Source of the DNA: Aquabacterium sp.
GTDB taxonomy: Bacteria > Pseudomonadota > Gammaproteobacteria > Burkholderiales > Burkholderiaceae_C
Reading direction: 5' to 3'
Assembly (NCBI RefSeq): GCF_016234775.1
Contig: NZ_JACRAH010000051.1
Coordinates: 1 to 64,000, forward strand
Length of the DNA stretch: 64,000 nt
A program made the position numbers and the translations under genes. Positions 17,102 to 27,406 of this stretch are shown here, piece after piece. Within the stretch, counting starts at the first letter, position 1, and every line of letters starts with the position of its first letter. A model generated the notes under the pieces. That model ran no database searches. It worked only from the letters and a program-made list of their open reading frames with translations, and was not told where the DNA came from.

Positions 17102-18046
17102 ATGAAGCGAAAAATGTCCGAAAGCAATGGCGGTTGTGTGCAACAGGCACGCAACACGACCACCGTATCCTGGTGGCGCCTGGGATGGCTTGGACTGGCT
17201 TTGGTGGCGGTATCTGTCGCGCCCAAGGCGCATGCTGGTGATCGCCTGCTGGGTACCTGGGGAGTCAGCGAAGTGGACGGCGCAGGTGGTGGAGGTCTGA
17301 CGCCTTGGGCCACGATCACGGGCTCAGGCAGCAGCAACCAGAACGGTGGATCGGTCTTCGCGACGTGGCTGAGGACGCAGGACGGCTACGACCTGCAGAT
17401 CAGCGGTGCGGCTGTGGGCATCAAGGACAGCATCGAGCTCAGCATGGCACGATGGTCGTTCAAGCTGGGCGATACCGTGCCAGGCAAAGCGATCGAGATG
17501 AATGTGCTGGGTGCCAAGTTCAAGGTGGCCGGCGATGCTGTGTACGATCAGGATACGTTCATGCCGCAGGTGGCGGTGGGGGCGCAACTCAAGGAACTGG
17601 CGGCCAGCGACCGCGATCTGGTCAAGTCTCTGGGTGCTACGGGTACCAGCGACATCGATGTCTACGCCACAGCCACCAAGTTATGGCTGGGCGGCCTGGC
17701 GGGGCGTAACGTGATCGCCTCGGGGACGGCGCGCCTGACCCGCGCCAATCAGTTTGGTCTCGTCGGATTTGGAGGCCCCGGGCATGAGACGCACAAGCTG
17801 CAACTGGAAGGCAGCTTGGGGCTCATGCTGCGTGACGACCTGGTGCTGGGAGCGGAATACCGGATGAAGCCCAACAACCTGGCGTCTGGCGGCGCCATTC
17901 TTCGTGAAGACAACGCCTGGGACTTGTTCCTGGCCTGGTTCCCTTGTCGAGGCGGCAGTCTGACGCTGGCCTGGGTCAACCTGGGCAATATCGTCGGCAA
18001 GGAAGACCAGGCGGGTTTGTACCTTTCGGCCCAGGCGTCTTTCTGA
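17102..18046 (+). CDS. DUF3034 family exported protein
   Basis: A 314-residue protein starting at 17102 after a GAGG. A signal peptide spans about residues 20-47 (hydrophobic GWLGLALVAVSVA, then AHAG). The mature part is rich in Gly, aromatic and alternating residues with WLRTQDGYDLQIS and SLGLMLRDDLVLGAEYRMKP, giving an outer membrane beta-barrel look, and it ends in Phe as many barrel proteins do. This is the DUF3034 family, whose function is unknown. It is divergent from the globin/cupredoxin pair and may share their regulation. Confidence 0.82.
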   Translation: MKRKMSESNGGCVQQARNTTTVSWWRLGWLGLALVAVSVAPKAHAGDRLLGTWGVSEVDGAGGGGLTPWATITGSGSSNQNGGSVFATWLRTQDGYDLQISGAAVGIKDSIELSMARWSFKLGDTVPGKAIEMNVLGAKFKVAGDAVYDQDTFMPQVAVGAQLKELAASDRDLVKSLGATGTSDIDVYATATKLWLGGLAGRNVIASGTARLTRANQFGLVGFGGPGHETHKLQLEGSLGLMLRDDLVLGAEYRMKPNNLASGGAILREDNAWDLFLAWFPCRGGSLTLAWVNLGNIVGKEDQAGLYLSAQASF

Positions 18047-18067
18047 CCTGAGATGAAGCTGGCCGGT

Positions 18068-18817
18068 TCAGCGGCCGCCTGTCACATCCAGGATGGCGCC
18101 GGCTGTGTAGCTGGCCTTGTCCGACAGCAGCCAGACGATGGCTTGCGCGACTTCACCGGGCGACGCGGCTCGCCCCATGGGCAGGGTGGGCCCCAGGCGG
18201 GCAGCGCGGTCTGGCTCGCCACCGGTGGCGTGAATGCCCGTGTCGGTAATGCCGGGGCGTACCGCGACCACGCGCACACCTTCCGGCGCGACCTCTTTGG
18301 ACAAGCCGTTGGTCAGCACATCGATGGCGCCCTTGCTGGCCGCGTAATCCACGTACAGATTGGGCGAGCCCGTGCGCACGGCACTGCTGGAGACGTTGAC
18401 GATCACGCCGCCTTGCCCACCCAACCGCGTCGACATGCGTTTGACGGCCTCGCGGGCGCACAGCATGGGCCCCAGCACGTTCACCGCCAGCATGCGTTGC
18501 ATGCGCGCCGCAGACATGTCGGCCAGTGGCGAGGTCTGGTCCACGATGCCGGCGTTGTTGACCAGCCCTGTCAAGGGCGGCAGAGATTTGTCTGCGATGG
18601 TGAACAGTTTGAGCACCTGTTCTTCATCGGACAGGTCGGCTTGCGCGATGATGGCGTGTGGTGAACCGAGTTGCAGACATGACTGCACCACCTCCCGGGC
18701 CAGATCGGCCTGGTGGGCGTAGTGAATGAGCAGGCTGTGGCCCTGCGCGGCGAGTAGCCGTGCGGTGGCGGCGCCGATGCCCTGGCTGGCGCCCGTGATG
18801 AGTGTGACCGGTTTCAT
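18068..18817 (-). CDS. Short-chain dehydrogenase/reductase (SDR)
   Basis: A 249-residue classical SDR. The nucleotide-binding motif TGASQGIGAA is at residues 8-17, NNAG follows at about 86, and the catalytic motif is YVDYAASKG. The sequence is close to FabG-like and glucose-dehydrogenase-like enzymes, but the substrate is not predictable. It is divergent from macA and convergent with the DUF3034 gene, with no operon partner. Confidence 0.88.
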   Translation of the reverse strand: MKPVTLITGASQGIGAATARLLAAQGHSLLIHYAHQADLAREVVQSCLQLGSPHAIIAQADLSDEEQVLKLFTIADKSLPPLTGLVNNAGIVDQTSPLADMSAARMQRMLAVNVLGPMLCAREAVKRMSTRLGGQGGVIVNVSSSAVRTGSPNLYVDYAASKGAIDVLTNGLSKEVAPEGVRVVAVRPGITDTGIHATGGEPDRAARLGPTLPMGRAASPGEVAQAIVWLLSDKASYTAGAILDVTGGR

Positions 18818-18885
18818 GCAGTGACTTTACATTCCCTTAACCGCGTGGACGTGCATTGATAACAAGCCCCCGGGAAACTGGCGAG

Positions 18886-20103
18886 ATGAACACGATGACA
18901 AAGAACAAATGGTTGTCCGGCTGGCGGCTGGCAACCGGTGTGGTGGTGCTGGCGGCGGCTGGCTGGGGCATCAAACATTATTTCTTCACGCCGCCTGCCG
19001 CACCTCAGGTGATCACGGCCAAGGTGGCGTATGAAGATCTGGAAGACACGGTGCTGGCCAGCGGCACGATCCAGGCGCAAAAGGAAGTGAGCGTCGGGGC
19101 TCAGGTTTCGGGTCAGATCAAGCGCTTGTATGTGGATCTGGGCTCCAAGGTCAAGAAGGGCCAGTTGGTGGCCGAGATTGATTCCACCACGCAGAACAAT
19201 GCCTTGCGCAATGCCGAGGCTCAGGTGGCCTTGCTGACAGCCCAGCGCCGTGCCAAGGTGGCGCTGCAAAAGCAGGCTGAACTGACTTACAAGCGCAAGC
19301 TGGAGCTGGTCAGGCTGGATGCCGGCGCCAAGGCCGATCTGGAAGATGCGGAAGCCGCCTTGGCCACCACCACGGCCGACATCGGCGCGCTGGACGCCCA
19401 GATCCGGCAGGCATCGATTTCCGTGGACACGGCCAAGGTCAACCTGGGCTACACACGCATCCTGGCACCCATCGATGGCGTGGTGATCGCGGTGATCGCC
19501 GAAGAAGGCCGCACGGTGAACGCGATCCAGTCTGCACCGTCCATCATCAAGCTGGCCAAGCTGGATCAGGTGCAGATCAAGGCGCAGATCTCGGAGGCCG
19601 ATGTGGTGCGGGTCAAACCCGGCATGCCGGCTTACTTCACGATTCTGGGCGAGCCGCTGCATCGCTTTGATGCCAAGCTACGCGGCGTGGAGCCCGTGCC
19701 CGAGGCAAGTCAGACGGATGCCAAGGTCACGACCTCCACCGCCACGACCTCGGCCATCTACTACAACGGCCTGTTCGACGTGCCCAACCCGGAGGGCAAG
19801 CTGCGCGTGCTGATGACGGCGCAGGTCTTCATCGTGTTGAGCAAGGCAGACCATGCACTCGTCATCCCAGCCTCTGCCCTGGGCAAGCGCGATCGCAAGA
19901 CCAAGACTTACGCTGTGAGCGTGCTGGAAGGGCCTGAAGGCCAGCAGAAGGTATCGACGCGCCAGGTCAAGATCGGTTTGAACAACCGCGTTCAGGCCCA
20001 GGTGCTAGAAGGCCTGAAGGAAGGCGAGTTGGTGGTGGTGGGTGAGGCCACGGGCTCGGGCAGTGGTTCAGGTGGTTCACGTCGTCCGCCGGGCATGTTC
20101 TGA
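18886..20103 (+). CDS. macA: MacA-type periplasmic adaptor protein
   Basis: The adaptor connects a MacB-type ABC pump to an outer membrane channel. The 405-residue protein has one N-terminal membrane segment (about residues 9-24). After that come a lipoyl half with [27 protein letters not shown] sequence, a coiled coil at about 100-180, the second lipoyl half ([12 protein letters not shown]) and a beta-barrel with GMPAYFTI. The start at 18886 is the first ATG with a GAG upstream; an ATG at 18895 is possible. The C-terminus ends in a Gly/Ser-rich tail. macB begins four bases after the stop. Confidence 0.92.
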   Translation: MNTMTKNKWLSGWRLATGVVVLAAAGWGIKHYFFTPPAAPQVITAKVAYEDLEDTVLASGTIQAQKEVSVGAQVSGQIKRLYVDLGSKVKKGQLVAEIDSTTQNNALRNAEAQVALLTAQRRAKVALQKQAELTYKRKLELVRLDAGAKADLEDAEAALATTTADIGALDAQIRQASISVDTAKVNLGYTRILAPIDGVVIAVIAEEGRTVNAIQSAPSIIKLAKLDQVQIKAQISEADVVRVKPGMPAYFTILGEPLHRFDAKLRGVEPVPEASQTDAKVTTSTATTSAIYYNGLFDVPNPEGKLRVLMTAQVFIVLSKADHALVIPASALGKRDRKTKTYAVSVLEGPEGQQKVSTRQVKIGLNNRVQAQVLEGLKEGELVVVGEATGSGSGSGGSRRPPGMF

Positions 20104-20107
20104 CGCC

Positions 20108-22087
20108 ATGACATCGACTTCACAACAGTCAACTGCGCCCGCCTTGCTGGAAGTGCAGGATCTGTGGCGCGAGTATCCTTCGGGCGAAGGCTCGGTCGCT
20201 GTGCTCAAGGGCATCAGCCTCAAGATCCATGCCGGTGAGATGGTGGCCATCATTGGCGCCTCGGGTTCGGGCAAGTCCACGCTGATGAACATCCTGGGTT
20301 GCCTGGACCGGCCTACGCGGGGTGTCTACAAGGTGGCGGGCCAGCCCACGGCTGCGCTGGAGCCCGATGAACTGGCTCGCCTGCGTCGCGAGCACTTCGG
20401 CTTCATCTTCCAGCGTTATCACCTGATGGGTGATCTGACGGCGGCAGGCAACGTCGAGATTCCGGCGATCTATGCGGGCCATGGCCCGGCCGAGCGACAT
20501 GCCCGCGCGGCAGCGCTGTTGGGGCGTCTGGGCTTGGGTGATCGCGTTCGACATCGCCCAGGGCAACTGTCAGGCGGGCAGCAGCAGCGCGTCAGCATTG
20601 CCCGCGCGCTCATGAACGGCGGCGACGTGATCCTGGCCGATGAGCCCACCGGGGCGCTCGACAGCGTCAGCGGCGAGGAGGTCATGCGCATCCTCAAGGA
20701 GCTGCATGCCGATGGGCACACGGTCATCATCGTGACCCACGACCCGAAGGTGGCGCAGCATGCGCAGCGCATCATCGAGGTGGCCGATGGCGAGATCGTC
20801 TCGGATCGCTACAAGGATGGCGCCGATGCCCGGCGTGCCGTGAAGCAGGAGCAAGGCACGCCCGACCCTCATCCATGGCGCGCCAACTGGGATCGGTTCA
20901 CCGAAGCTTTCACGATGGCCTTGCGCGCCATGGCCGGGCATCGTCTGCGCACGTTGTTGACCATGCTGGGCATCATCATCGGCATTGCGTCGGTCGTGTC
21001 GATGGTGGCCCTGGGTGAAGGCTCGCGCCAGCGTGTGCTCAAGGACATCTCGGCCATGGGCACCAACACGATCGACATCTTCCCGGGCAAGAACTTCGGT
21101 GATCGGCAGGCCGGGCGCATCCGCACCTTGGTGCCAGGTGACGCGGATGCCTTGTCCAAGCTGAGCTATGTGGACAGCGTGACGCCCACGGTGAGCACCA
21201 GCGTGACCCTGAGGCGCGGCAATCTGGAGGCCACGGCGAACGTCAATGGTGTCGGGGAAGACTTTTTCCGCGTCAAGGGCTATACGATGGCGCAGGGCCA
21301 GGTCTTCGATGCCGACAGCGTGCGCCGCCAGACGCAGGAAGCGGTGATTGATCCCAATGCCCGCAAGGCCCTTTTTCCCGATGGCGAAGATCCTGTGGGG
21401 CAGGTGGTGTTCCTGGGTTCGGTGCCCGTGCGCATCATCGGCGTGACCTCACCGCAAGAGAGCGGCTTCATGGTCTCGGATAACCTCAACGTCTGGGTGC
21501 CTTACACCACGGCCATGCGGCGGCTGCTGGGTGTGCGCTGGTTGCGCAACATCACGGTGCGCATCAGCGATGACGTGCCTTCTGCAGCGGCCGAACAGGG
21601 CATCGTCAAGCTGGTCACACAGCGTCATGGCACGCAGGACTTTTTTGTGCGCAACAGTGACAGCATCCGCCAGACCATCGAGAGCACCACGCAGACGATG
21701 ACGCTGCTGATCTCGTCGATCGCCGTGATCTCGCTGATCGTGGGCGGCATCGGTGTGATGAACATCATGCTGGTGTCGGTGACCGAGCGCACGCAGGAGA
21801 TTGGTGTGCGCATGGCGGTGGGGGCGCGTCAGAGCGACATCCTGAGGCAGTTCCTGATCGAGGCGGTGCTGGTCTGCCTGATCGGTGGGGTGCTGGGGAT
21901 CGGGCTGTCCTTGCTGATCGGGCTGGGGTTCGACAAATTGGGCGGAGGCACCTTCACCATGGTGTATTCGATGTCGTCCATCGTGGCGGCCTTCGGGGTG
22001 TCCTCCCTGATCGGTGTGGTGTTCGGCTTCCTGCCGGCGCGCAATGCGGCGAAGCTGGATCCCGTGGATGCCTTGTCAAGGCAGTGA
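20108..22087 (+). CDS. macB: MacB-type ABC exporter (ATPase-permease fusion)
   Basis: This 659-residue protein combines a cytoplasmic ATPase with a FtsX-like permease, the mechanotransmission ABC pump architecture. Walker A is GASGSGKST, the signature is [14 protein letters not shown] and Walker B is [12 protein letters not shown]. The first membrane helix (about residue 285) is followed by a large periplasmic domain, and three helices end the protein, including [26 protein letters not shown]. MacAB pumps export macrolides, siderophores, lipopeptides or protoporphyrin; the substrate here is unknown. It overlaps the outer membrane factor gene at TGATG, so macA-macB-OMF is translationally coupled. 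Confidence 0.94.
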   Translation: MTSTSQQSTAPALLEVQDLWREYPSGEGSVAVLKGISLKIHAGEMVAIIGASGSGKSTLMNILGCLDRPTRGVYKVAGQPTAALEPDELARLRREHFGFIFQRYHLMGDLTAAGNVEIPAIYAGHGPAERHARAAALLGRLGLGDRVRHRPGQLSGGQQQRVSIARALMNGGDVILADEPTGALDSVSGEEVMRILKELHADGHTVIIVTHDPKVAQHAQRIIEVADGEIVSDRYKDGADARRAVKQEQGTPDPHPWRANWDRFTEAFTMALRAMAGHRLRTLLTMLGIIIGIASVVSMVALGEGSRQRVLKDISAMGTNTIDIFPGKNFGDRQAGRIRTLVPGDADALSKLSYVDSVTPTVSTSVTLRRGNLEATANVNGVGEDFFRVKGYTMAQGQVFDADSVRRQTQEAVIDPNARKALFPDGEDPVGQVVFLGSVPVRIIGVTSPQESGFMVSDNLNVWVPYTTAMRRLLGVRWLRNITVRISDDVPSAAAEQGIVKLVTQRHGTQDFFVRNSDSIRQTIESTTQTMTLLISSIAVISLIVGGIGVMNIMLVSVTERTQEIGVRMAVGARQSDILRQFLIEAVLVCLIGGVLGIGLSLLIGLGFDKLGGGTFTMVYSMSSIVAAFGVSSLIGVVFGFLPARNAAKLDPVDALSRQ

Positions 22088-23502
22088 TGCGCATGAGAAA
22101 ACAGATCGTGACTACAGTGAAGACATACAGGTACACCGGATGGACCTGGGGCAGCGTGGCCCTGGCTGCAGCGCTTCTGAGTGCCTGCGCTGCACCGGGG
22201 CACTACGCACGGCCAGACGTGAAGGTGCCCGAGGCCTGGCAACAAGGCGATGCCGCCAGACAGGCCGCGCTGGCGCCCTGGTGGCAAGGCTTGCAGGATC
22301 CGGTGCTGGCCCAGTTGATTCAGGATGCCCTGGCTCGCAACAACAACCTGGCGCAAGCAGCCATCAAGGTGAGGCGGGCCCAACTGGTGGCCGGTCAGGC
22401 GGCCAGTGATCAGCTGCCTTCTCTGAGCGTGAAGGGCAGCAGCACGGCATCGCGCCAGCTCGACGGTGGCCCGACGACCCGTTTGAGCACCGTCACGGCG
22501 GGCGCCAGTTGGGAGGTGGACCTGTGGGGCCGCCTGGCCTCGCTGCGCAGCGCCGCCGACTGGGAAGCCCAGGCCACCGAGCAGGACCGGCAGGCGGCAG
22601 CCATGTCACTGGTGGGCACGGTGGCCAATCTGTACTGGCAGGTGGCCTACCTGAATCAGCGCGTGGAGGTCAGCCAGCAAAGCATCGATTACGCCCGCCA
22701 GACACTCAAGCTGGTGGAGGCGCAATACAAGGTGGGGGCCACGTCCGGTCTGGAGGTGGCGCAAGCCACGCAGGCGCTGGCTGCCCAGGAAGCCAGCCAC
22801 ACACAGTGGCTGCAACAGCGTGTGCAGGCGCGCAACGCCCTGGCCATCCTGTTTGATGTGCCGCCCTCTGTCACGACGAAGGAAACCTTGCGTTTGCCAG
22901 ACGGCACCTTGCCCGATGTGCAGCCCGGCGCACCGGCATCCTTGCTGGCGCGTCGCCCCGATTTGCAGGCCGCCGAGCTGCGTCTGCGCAAGTCGTTGGC
23001 ATCGGTGGATGCGACCAGAGCCAGCTTCTACCCCACCTTGTCGCTCACGGGCAGCGTGGGGGGCAGCAGCACGGCTTTGTCCCAGGTGCTGAGCGACCCG
23101 GTGGGCACACTTGGCGCAGGCCTGGCGCTGCCCTTCGTGCAATGGCGTGACATGCAGCGCAGTGTCGACATCTCACAGGCTGACTACGAGGTGGCCGTAC
23201 TGGGCTATCGGCAGAGCTGGTACCAGGCCTTGGCGGATGTCGAAAACGCCTTGTCGGCGCGCGTGCAATACGAGAACCAGGGTGTGCAGCTCGCACTGGC
23301 TGTCAAGGCCGCTCAGGATGGCGAGCGGCTGAGCGAAGCGCGCTATCGCGCGGGTGCCGTGCCGCTCAAGACCTGGCTGGATGCGCAAGAGACGCGTCGA
23401 CAGGCCGAGAACAACCTGGCGGCCAATCGGCTCAACCGCCTCAATGCCTTGGTGACGCTGTATCAGTCGGCAGGTGGTGGTCTGGAGGCTGCTCAACCTT
23501 GA
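22087..23502 (+). CDS. NodT/OprM-type outer membrane efflux lipoprotein
   Basis: This is the outer membrane channel completing the MacAB tripartite pump. The ATG at 22087 shares its A with the macB stop codon. A signal peptide ends in LLSACAAPG, a lipobox. The body (472-codon frame) shows two OEP repeats with coiled coils and the family phrases APWWQGLQDPVL, SWEVDLWGRL and ARRPDLQAAELRL. Membership of the operon makes MacAB the likely partner. The 3' end is convergent with moaA, 22 bases away. Confidence 0.92.
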   Translation: MRMRKQIVTTVKTYRYTGWTWGSVALAAALLSACAAPGHYARPDVKVPEAWQQGDAARQAALAPWWQGLQDPVLAQLIQDALARNNNLAQAAIKVRRAQLVAGQAASDQLPSLSVKGSSTASRQLDGGPTTRLSTVTAGASWEVDLWGRLASLRSAADWEAQATEQDRQAAAMSLVGTVANLYWQVAYLNQRVEVSQQSIDYARQTLKLVEAQYKVGATSGLEVAQATQALAAQEASHTQWLQQRVQARNALAILFDVPPSVTTKETLRLPDGTLPDVQPGAPASLLARRPDLQAAELRLRKSLASVDATRASFYPTLSLTGSVGGSSTALSQVLSDPVGTLGAGLALPFVQWRDMQRSVDISQADYEVAVLGYRQSWYQALADVENALSARVQYENQGVQLALAVKAAQDGERLSEARYRAGAVPLKTWLDAQETRRQAENNLAANRLNRLNALVTLYQSAGGGLEAAQP

Positions 23503-23524
23503 TCAGGGGCCATGCGTCCCTGGC

Positions 23525-24541
23525 TCAGCCGCCCGTGGCATTCATGAAACGGATGATCTGAGGCGGGGCATCGAGTCGGAAGTGGTGGCGTTCAGGTTTG
23601 CGCGTCATCGCCTCCGTGATGGCCTGTCTGATGGGCTCCTGCTGGCCTGGATGCGCCCTGAGGATGGTTCGCAAATCAACGGCGTCTTCATTGCCCAGAC
23701 ACAGCATCAACTGACCGCTTGCCGTCAGCCGTACACGGTTGCAGCTGCCGCAGAAGTTGTGGCTGTGCGGTGAGATGACGCCGACACGTGTCGTGCTGTC
23801 TGCCATGCGGTGATAGCGTGCCGGGCCGCCGCTGTTTTCGATGCTGGCGGTCAATGGATAGGTTTCGTTGACGCGCGCCAGGATGTCGGCGCTGGGCATG
23901 AAGGTGGCTGCACGGTCATGTTCATCAATGACACCCAGTGGCATCTCTTCGATGAAGGCGATGTCGAGTTCGTGCTGGCGCGCGAACCGCACCAGATCGA
24001 CCACTTCGTCATCATTGCGCCCACGCAGGATGACACTGTTGAGCTTGATGCGCTGAAAGCCTGCAGCCTTGGCAGCCTGGATGCCGTCGAGTACATCCCG
24101 CAGTCGCCCCGTTCTGGTCAAGGCCTTGAACCGGTCTGGCTGCAAGCTGTCGAGGCTGATGTTGAGGCGACTCAGACCGTTGACTTTCAACGCCGGGGCC
24201 AGCTGGGACAGTTGTGAGCCGTTGGTGGTCATGGCCAGTTCATCCAGACCGGGCAGGGCTGACAGCTCTGCCACCAGGGACACGATGGCCGGATGCGCCA
24301 GTGGCTCCCCGCCGGTCAGTCTGATCTTGCGCACGCCCAGGTGCACGAAGCTGGCTGCCACCGTGACCATCTCGTCGACGGACAGCAACTCGTCCCTGGG
24401 CATGAACTGCATGTTCTCGGCCATGCAGTAGACACAACGGAAATTGCACCGGTCCGTGATGGACAACCTCAGGTAGCTGATGCGCCGCCCATGTTGATCG
24501 GTCAGCGGTGGCGAGGAGGTGGGCGTGGCCTCAGGCGCCAT
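23525..24541 (-). CDS. moaA: GTP 3',8-cyclase MoaA (first copy)
   Basis: A radical SAM enzyme that starts molybdenum cofactor synthesis from GTP. The SAM cluster Cys are 32, 36 and 39 in CNFRCVYCM. The C-terminal cluster is in [19 protein letters not shown], and the protein ends in the essential Gly-Gly. The 338 residues are normal. Its start overlaps the ferredoxin gene by 11 bases, so moaA, ferredoxin and the molybdopterin oxidoreductase upstream form one operon. A second, clearly different moaA lies at 46561 beside the nar genes. Confidence 0.95.
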   Translation of the reverse strand: MAPEATPTSSPPLTDQHGRRISYLRLSITDRCNFRCVYCMAENMQFMPRDELLSVDEMVTVAASFVHLGVRKIRLTGGEPLAHPAIVSLVAELSALPGLDELAMTTNGSQLSQLAPALKVNGLSRLNISLDSLQPDRFKALTRTGRLRDVLDGIQAAKAAGFQRIKLNSVILRGRNDDEVVDLVRFARQHELDIAFIEEMPLGVIDEHDRAATFMPSADILARVNETYPLTASIENSGGPARYHRMADSTTRVGVISPHSHNFCGSCNRVRLTASGQLMLCLGNEDAVDLRTILRAHPGQQEPIRQAITEAMTRKPERHHFRLDAPPQIIRFMNATGG

Positions 24542-24869
24542 GGCGATCCAGCTGATCGAGCTTGGGCTTCACTTCGAGCCAGGTGGCGTGATCGGGCAGA
24601 GGATCCTTTTGCACATTGATGACAGTCCACGCGGGGTGTCTGGCCAGTTCGGCGTTGAGCTGCAGGAAGTGCGACTGATCTGCAGGCAGATCCACGTCTG
24701 CAAAGATGGCGTTGGCAGGGCACTCGGGCACGCAGATGCCGCAGTCCACACAGCCGTCCGGGTTGATGACGAGAAAGTTCGGTCCCTCATGAAAACAATC
24801 GACAGGGCAGACGGCGACGCAGTCGGTGTACTTGCACTGGATACAGGCCTCGGTGACGACAAAGGTCAT
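24531..24869 (-). CDS. fdxA: FdxA-type 7Fe ferredoxin
   Basis: A 112-residue ferredoxin with one [3Fe-4S] and one [4Fe-4S] cluster, as judged by the Cys patterns [17 protein letters not shown] and [12 protein letters not shown]. The long C-terminal extension with [17 protein letters not shown] is typical of FdxA. The start at 24869 is the one that gives the canonical MTFVVTEAC beginning; the frame extends further up but that part overlaps the previous gene. It overlaps moaA by 11 bases. Lying between a molybdoenzyme and moaA, it is a likely electron carrier for the oxidoreductase. Confidence 0.93.
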   Translation of the reverse strand: MTFVVTEACIQCKYTDCVAVCPVDCFHEGPNFLVINPDGCVDCGICVPECPANAIFADVDLPADQSHFLQLNAELARHPAWTVINVQKDPLPDHATWLEVKPKLDQLDRHGA

Positions 24870-24906
24870 ACAGCTACTTTCGGGATCATGTAAGGGGGGA
24901 GTGACG

Positions 24907-27276
24907 TCAGGCTGCTTGCGCCGTGGCGATGGGCTCGATGCGGCACTGGATGTACTTGGTGTGAGGGCAGCCGGTGTAGGGGTCCCGGTCCTGGATGTCC
25001 ATGAGTTCGTTGACCAGGATGCCAACCTGCTTCAATTCGCCCGTGACGGGGTCCGGGAACTTCATGCCGAATCCATTGGGGATCTGAATGTGCCCGCGGG
25101 CGGTCGCTGCATCGAGCCTGGCGGGCCCTTCCACCATGCCTCTGCGCGTTTCCAGCCGGACCATGGCACCGTTGGCGATGCCCAGTTCGGATGCGTCGTC
25201 GGGATGGAGGATGATTGGACAATGTGGCCCCTTGCCTTTGCGCCAGGCCGGATCCCTGATGATGGTGTTGGCCGTCCAGCCTGTGCGCAAGCCGCCATTG
25301 AGCACAAAAGGGTAGGCGGGATCGCGCTGCGATGGCGCTGTCTGGCTCAGCTTGCGGATGTCGGCCAACCACTCCCGGTGGTAGATGCGCGCCTTGCCGT
25401 CAGGGTGTTTGCAACCTTGCTCGAAGTTCTCGGATTTGGGCATGTGGCCCAGCAGGACCCCTTCAGGGTGATCCAGCAGTTGCTTGAACACCAGCTCGCC
25501 AGCGGCGAAGGGATTGCGAAGTTGCCGGGCCTGAGGTAGCGCGTTGTTCAGCGCCTTGCGCCGTGTCAGTGCATAGCCATGAGACATCAGCCAGATTATC
25601 GCCAAGGCGGGGGACGGCAGTGTGGGCCCCAAGGTTTCGTACAACCAGGTGGCCATGCGCCCGGCGATCGGGAACAGGCCGCCACCACGCAAGGCTGCCA
25701 AGGTGCCCATGGTGGCGAGATAGATCGGAGCACCCCAGGGGCTGCGAGCCTTCCTGGCCAGCGTGTGCAGGATGGCTGGCGCTTTGGGCACCAGGCCCAT
25801 GGCCCTGGACAGGCGGTAGTAGATCTCTTGCTCCGGCAGGGCCTCTTCTGGGCCTCGCACGATGGGCGGGCGTACTTGAGGCGTGAAGCCATTGCCGTGC
25901 GGGAAGGTGGCATGTTCCCACTTCTCGTAGCCGACGGGTGCAGGCAGCACGTAGTGCGCCATGTGGGCGGTTTCCGTCATCGCCACTTCGATGACGACCA
26001 TCAGTTCGAGTTGAGCAAATGCTGCCTTCAAGGCCTTGGTGTCTGCATAGCTCAACAAGGGGTTGGAGGCGTCGACGATCAGGGCTCTGACGCGATCGGG
26101 GTGTGAACAAGTGATCTCTTCGGCGACCAGGTTGGGCGAAAACATGCCCACCGGCAGGATGAAGGGAATGGCCTCCAGGCCAGAGGCGAGTGCCTTGGCC
26201 TGCTTCTCCTGGAAGATGCCCTTCGGCCCGAATTGCTCGACAAACAGATTGCCCTTGGCCACGCCGGCATTGCCCGTGATCAGCAGCATCACGTTGATGA
26301 GGTAGGAGATCAGTGTGGAGTGAACGGTTTGCTCGACGCCCAGATCCCAGCTGATGCAGGCCGAGGGCGACTGGGCAAATTCCCGGGCTGTGTTGATCAG
26401 GTCCTCATGGCTGACGCCTGCGTACTCGGCCATCCGGATGGGATCGACTTCCTTGAACTCTGCGGCCAGTTGCTCGAAGCCGGTGACACGTTGACGGAGG
26501 TAGGGCTTGTCCTGAAGCCGCTCGTTCAGGATCACGGCGATGAAGCCCATGAGCAGATAGGCATCACCACCGGGCCGGACGCGGATGTGTCGGTCTGCTC
26601 GTTTGGCGGTTTCAGACACGCGCGGATCAACCACCACGAGCTTCTTCTTCGGGTTAGCTGCTACATGCTTGTAGACGTCCGTGGGCTTGAGTCCGCGGTT
26701 GCTGATCAGCGGGTTGGTGCCCAGCACCAGCAGGTAGTCGGACTCCTCTTCATCGGCGAAGAGATAGAGATCCGGCGTCGCTTTGAAGATGTGGCGCCAG
26801 ACCAGCGCGTGTTGCGTCTTCTCTTGCCCGAGGGCATTGAAGTACACCGGCGAGTTCAGGCTGAACATGAACGGCAACGCACCAAACGCATTCATGTGAT
26901 TGCCCTGGCCACCCAGGCCGAACATGGCGATCGAGCGTGGTGCGTGTTGCTGGCGTATGGCGTTGAGCCTGGCGGCGATTTCCGAGATCGCCTGGTCCCA
27001 GCTGATGCGCTGGAAGCTGCCGTCCGGCTGCCGTTTCAAGGGGTGTTCCAGGCGTTGGGCATGGCGCACGTAGTTCGGTATTGCCTGGACCTTGTTGCAG
27101 GTGTAGCCCGCCGTGTTGGGGTTGGACTCATCACCTCGAATGGCGGTGATGGCGTTGTCCTTCACATCGACCCTCACGCTGCAGTTGTGCGTGCAGAACA
27201 CACACACGGTTGGCGTGTTCACGGCATTCTCAGGGGGCTGCGCAGCACCTTGAACGATTTTGGGTATGGCTTGCAT
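24907..27276 (-). CDS. Molybdopterin oxidoreductase with N-terminal [4Fe-4S] cluster
   Basis: The 789-residue protein belongs to the DMSO reductase superfamily. The N-terminal cluster Cys lie in [14 protein letters not shown] and GYTCNK. The molybdopterin domains show [15 protein letters not shown], then [13 protein letters not shown] and the C-terminal molydop-binding domain with [23 protein letters not shown]. There is no twin-Arg signal, so it is cytoplasmic. The length and lack of an extra domain fit formate dehydrogenase-like or assimilatory nitrate reductase-like enzymes, but the substrate cannot be fixed. A promoter with a perfect operator-like palindrome lies upstream, and a ferredoxin and moaA follow. 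Confidence 0.88.
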   Translation of the reverse strand: MQAIPKIVQGAAQPPENAVNTPTVCVFCTHNCSVRVDVKDNAITAIRGDESNPNTAGYTCNKVQAIPNYVRHAQRLEHPLKRQPDGSFQRISWDQAISEIAARLNAIRQQHAPRSIAMFGLGGQGNHMNAFGALPFMFSLNSPVYFNALGQEKTQHALVWRHIFKATPDLYLFADEEESDYLLVLGTNPLISNRGLKPTDVYKHVAANPKKKLVVVDPRVSETAKRADRHIRVRPGGDAYLLMGFIAVILNERLQDKPYLRQRVTGFEQLAAEFKEVDPIRMAEYAGVSHEDLINTAREFAQSPSACISWDLGVEQTVHSTLISYLINVMLLITGNAGVAKGNLFVEQFGPKGIFQEKQAKALASGLEAIPFILPVGMFSPNLVAEEITCSHPDRVRALIVDASNPLLSYADTKALKAAFAQLELMVVIEVAMTETAHMAHYVLPAPVGYEKWEHATFPHGNGFTPQVRPPIVRGPEEALPEQEIYYRLSRAMGLVPKAPAILHTLARKARSPWGAPIYLATMGTLAALRGGGLFPIAGRMATWLYETLGPTLPSPALAIIWLMSHGYALTRRKALNNALPQARQLRNPFAAGELVFKQLLDHPEGVLLGHMPKSENFEQGCKHPDGKARIYHREWLADIRKLSQTAPSQRDPAYPFVLNGGLRTGWTANTIIRDPAWRKGKGPHCPIILHPDDASELGIANGAMVRLETRRGMVEGPARLDAATARGHIQIPNGFGMKFPDPVTGELKQVGILVNELMDIQDRDPYTGCPHTKYIQCRIEPIATAQAA

Positions 27277-27327
27277 GGGGTGTCCTCGTGGCGTCTGAGC
27301 AGTACCTGCAGTCAGAAACTACGGGGC

Positions 27328-27356
27328 ACTGTAGGGACGTGTTCTCACGATGACAA
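27328..27356 (-). promoter_or_regulatory. Promoter of the molybdoenzyme-ferredoxin-moaA operon
   Basis: On the minus strand TTGTCA (27356-27351) and TACAGT (27333-27328) are separated by exactly 17 bases. It is placed 52 bases before the start codon at 27276. Confidence 0.65.
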
Positions 27357-27366
27357 ACGATTTGTC
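27352..27366. promoter_or_regulatory. Candidate operator palindrome over the -35 region
   Basis: GACAAA-CGA-TTTGTC is a perfect 6-bp inverted repeat overlapping the -35 element of the molybdoenzyme promoter. Its placement suggests a repressor or activator site; the protein is unknown. Confidence 0.5.
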
Positions 27367-27374
27367 CTTGTCGG

Positions 27375-27395
27375 CGCTTAAGCCTGCCTTAAGCG
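27375..27395. other. 8-bp perfect stem-loop between methyltransferase and molybdoenzyme genes
   Basis: CGCTTAAG-CCTGC-CTTAAGCG is an exact inverted repeat, 12 bases past the methyltransferase stop and just upstream of the molybdoenzyme promoter. It may be a weak terminator (no T-tract) or a second operator. Confidence 0.5.
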
Positions 27396-27406
27396 TGACC
27401 CGCACG

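Noticed and set aside
24907..27276. Periplasmic nitrate reductase NapA
   Set aside because: There is no twin-arginine signal peptide and no nap accessory genes; the neighbours are a ferredoxin and moaA.
26233..27381. 382-codon plus-strand frame antisense to the molybdoenzyme
   Set aside because: The opposite strand encodes a complete molybdopterin oxidoreductase with its cluster Cys; the plus frame has no family features.
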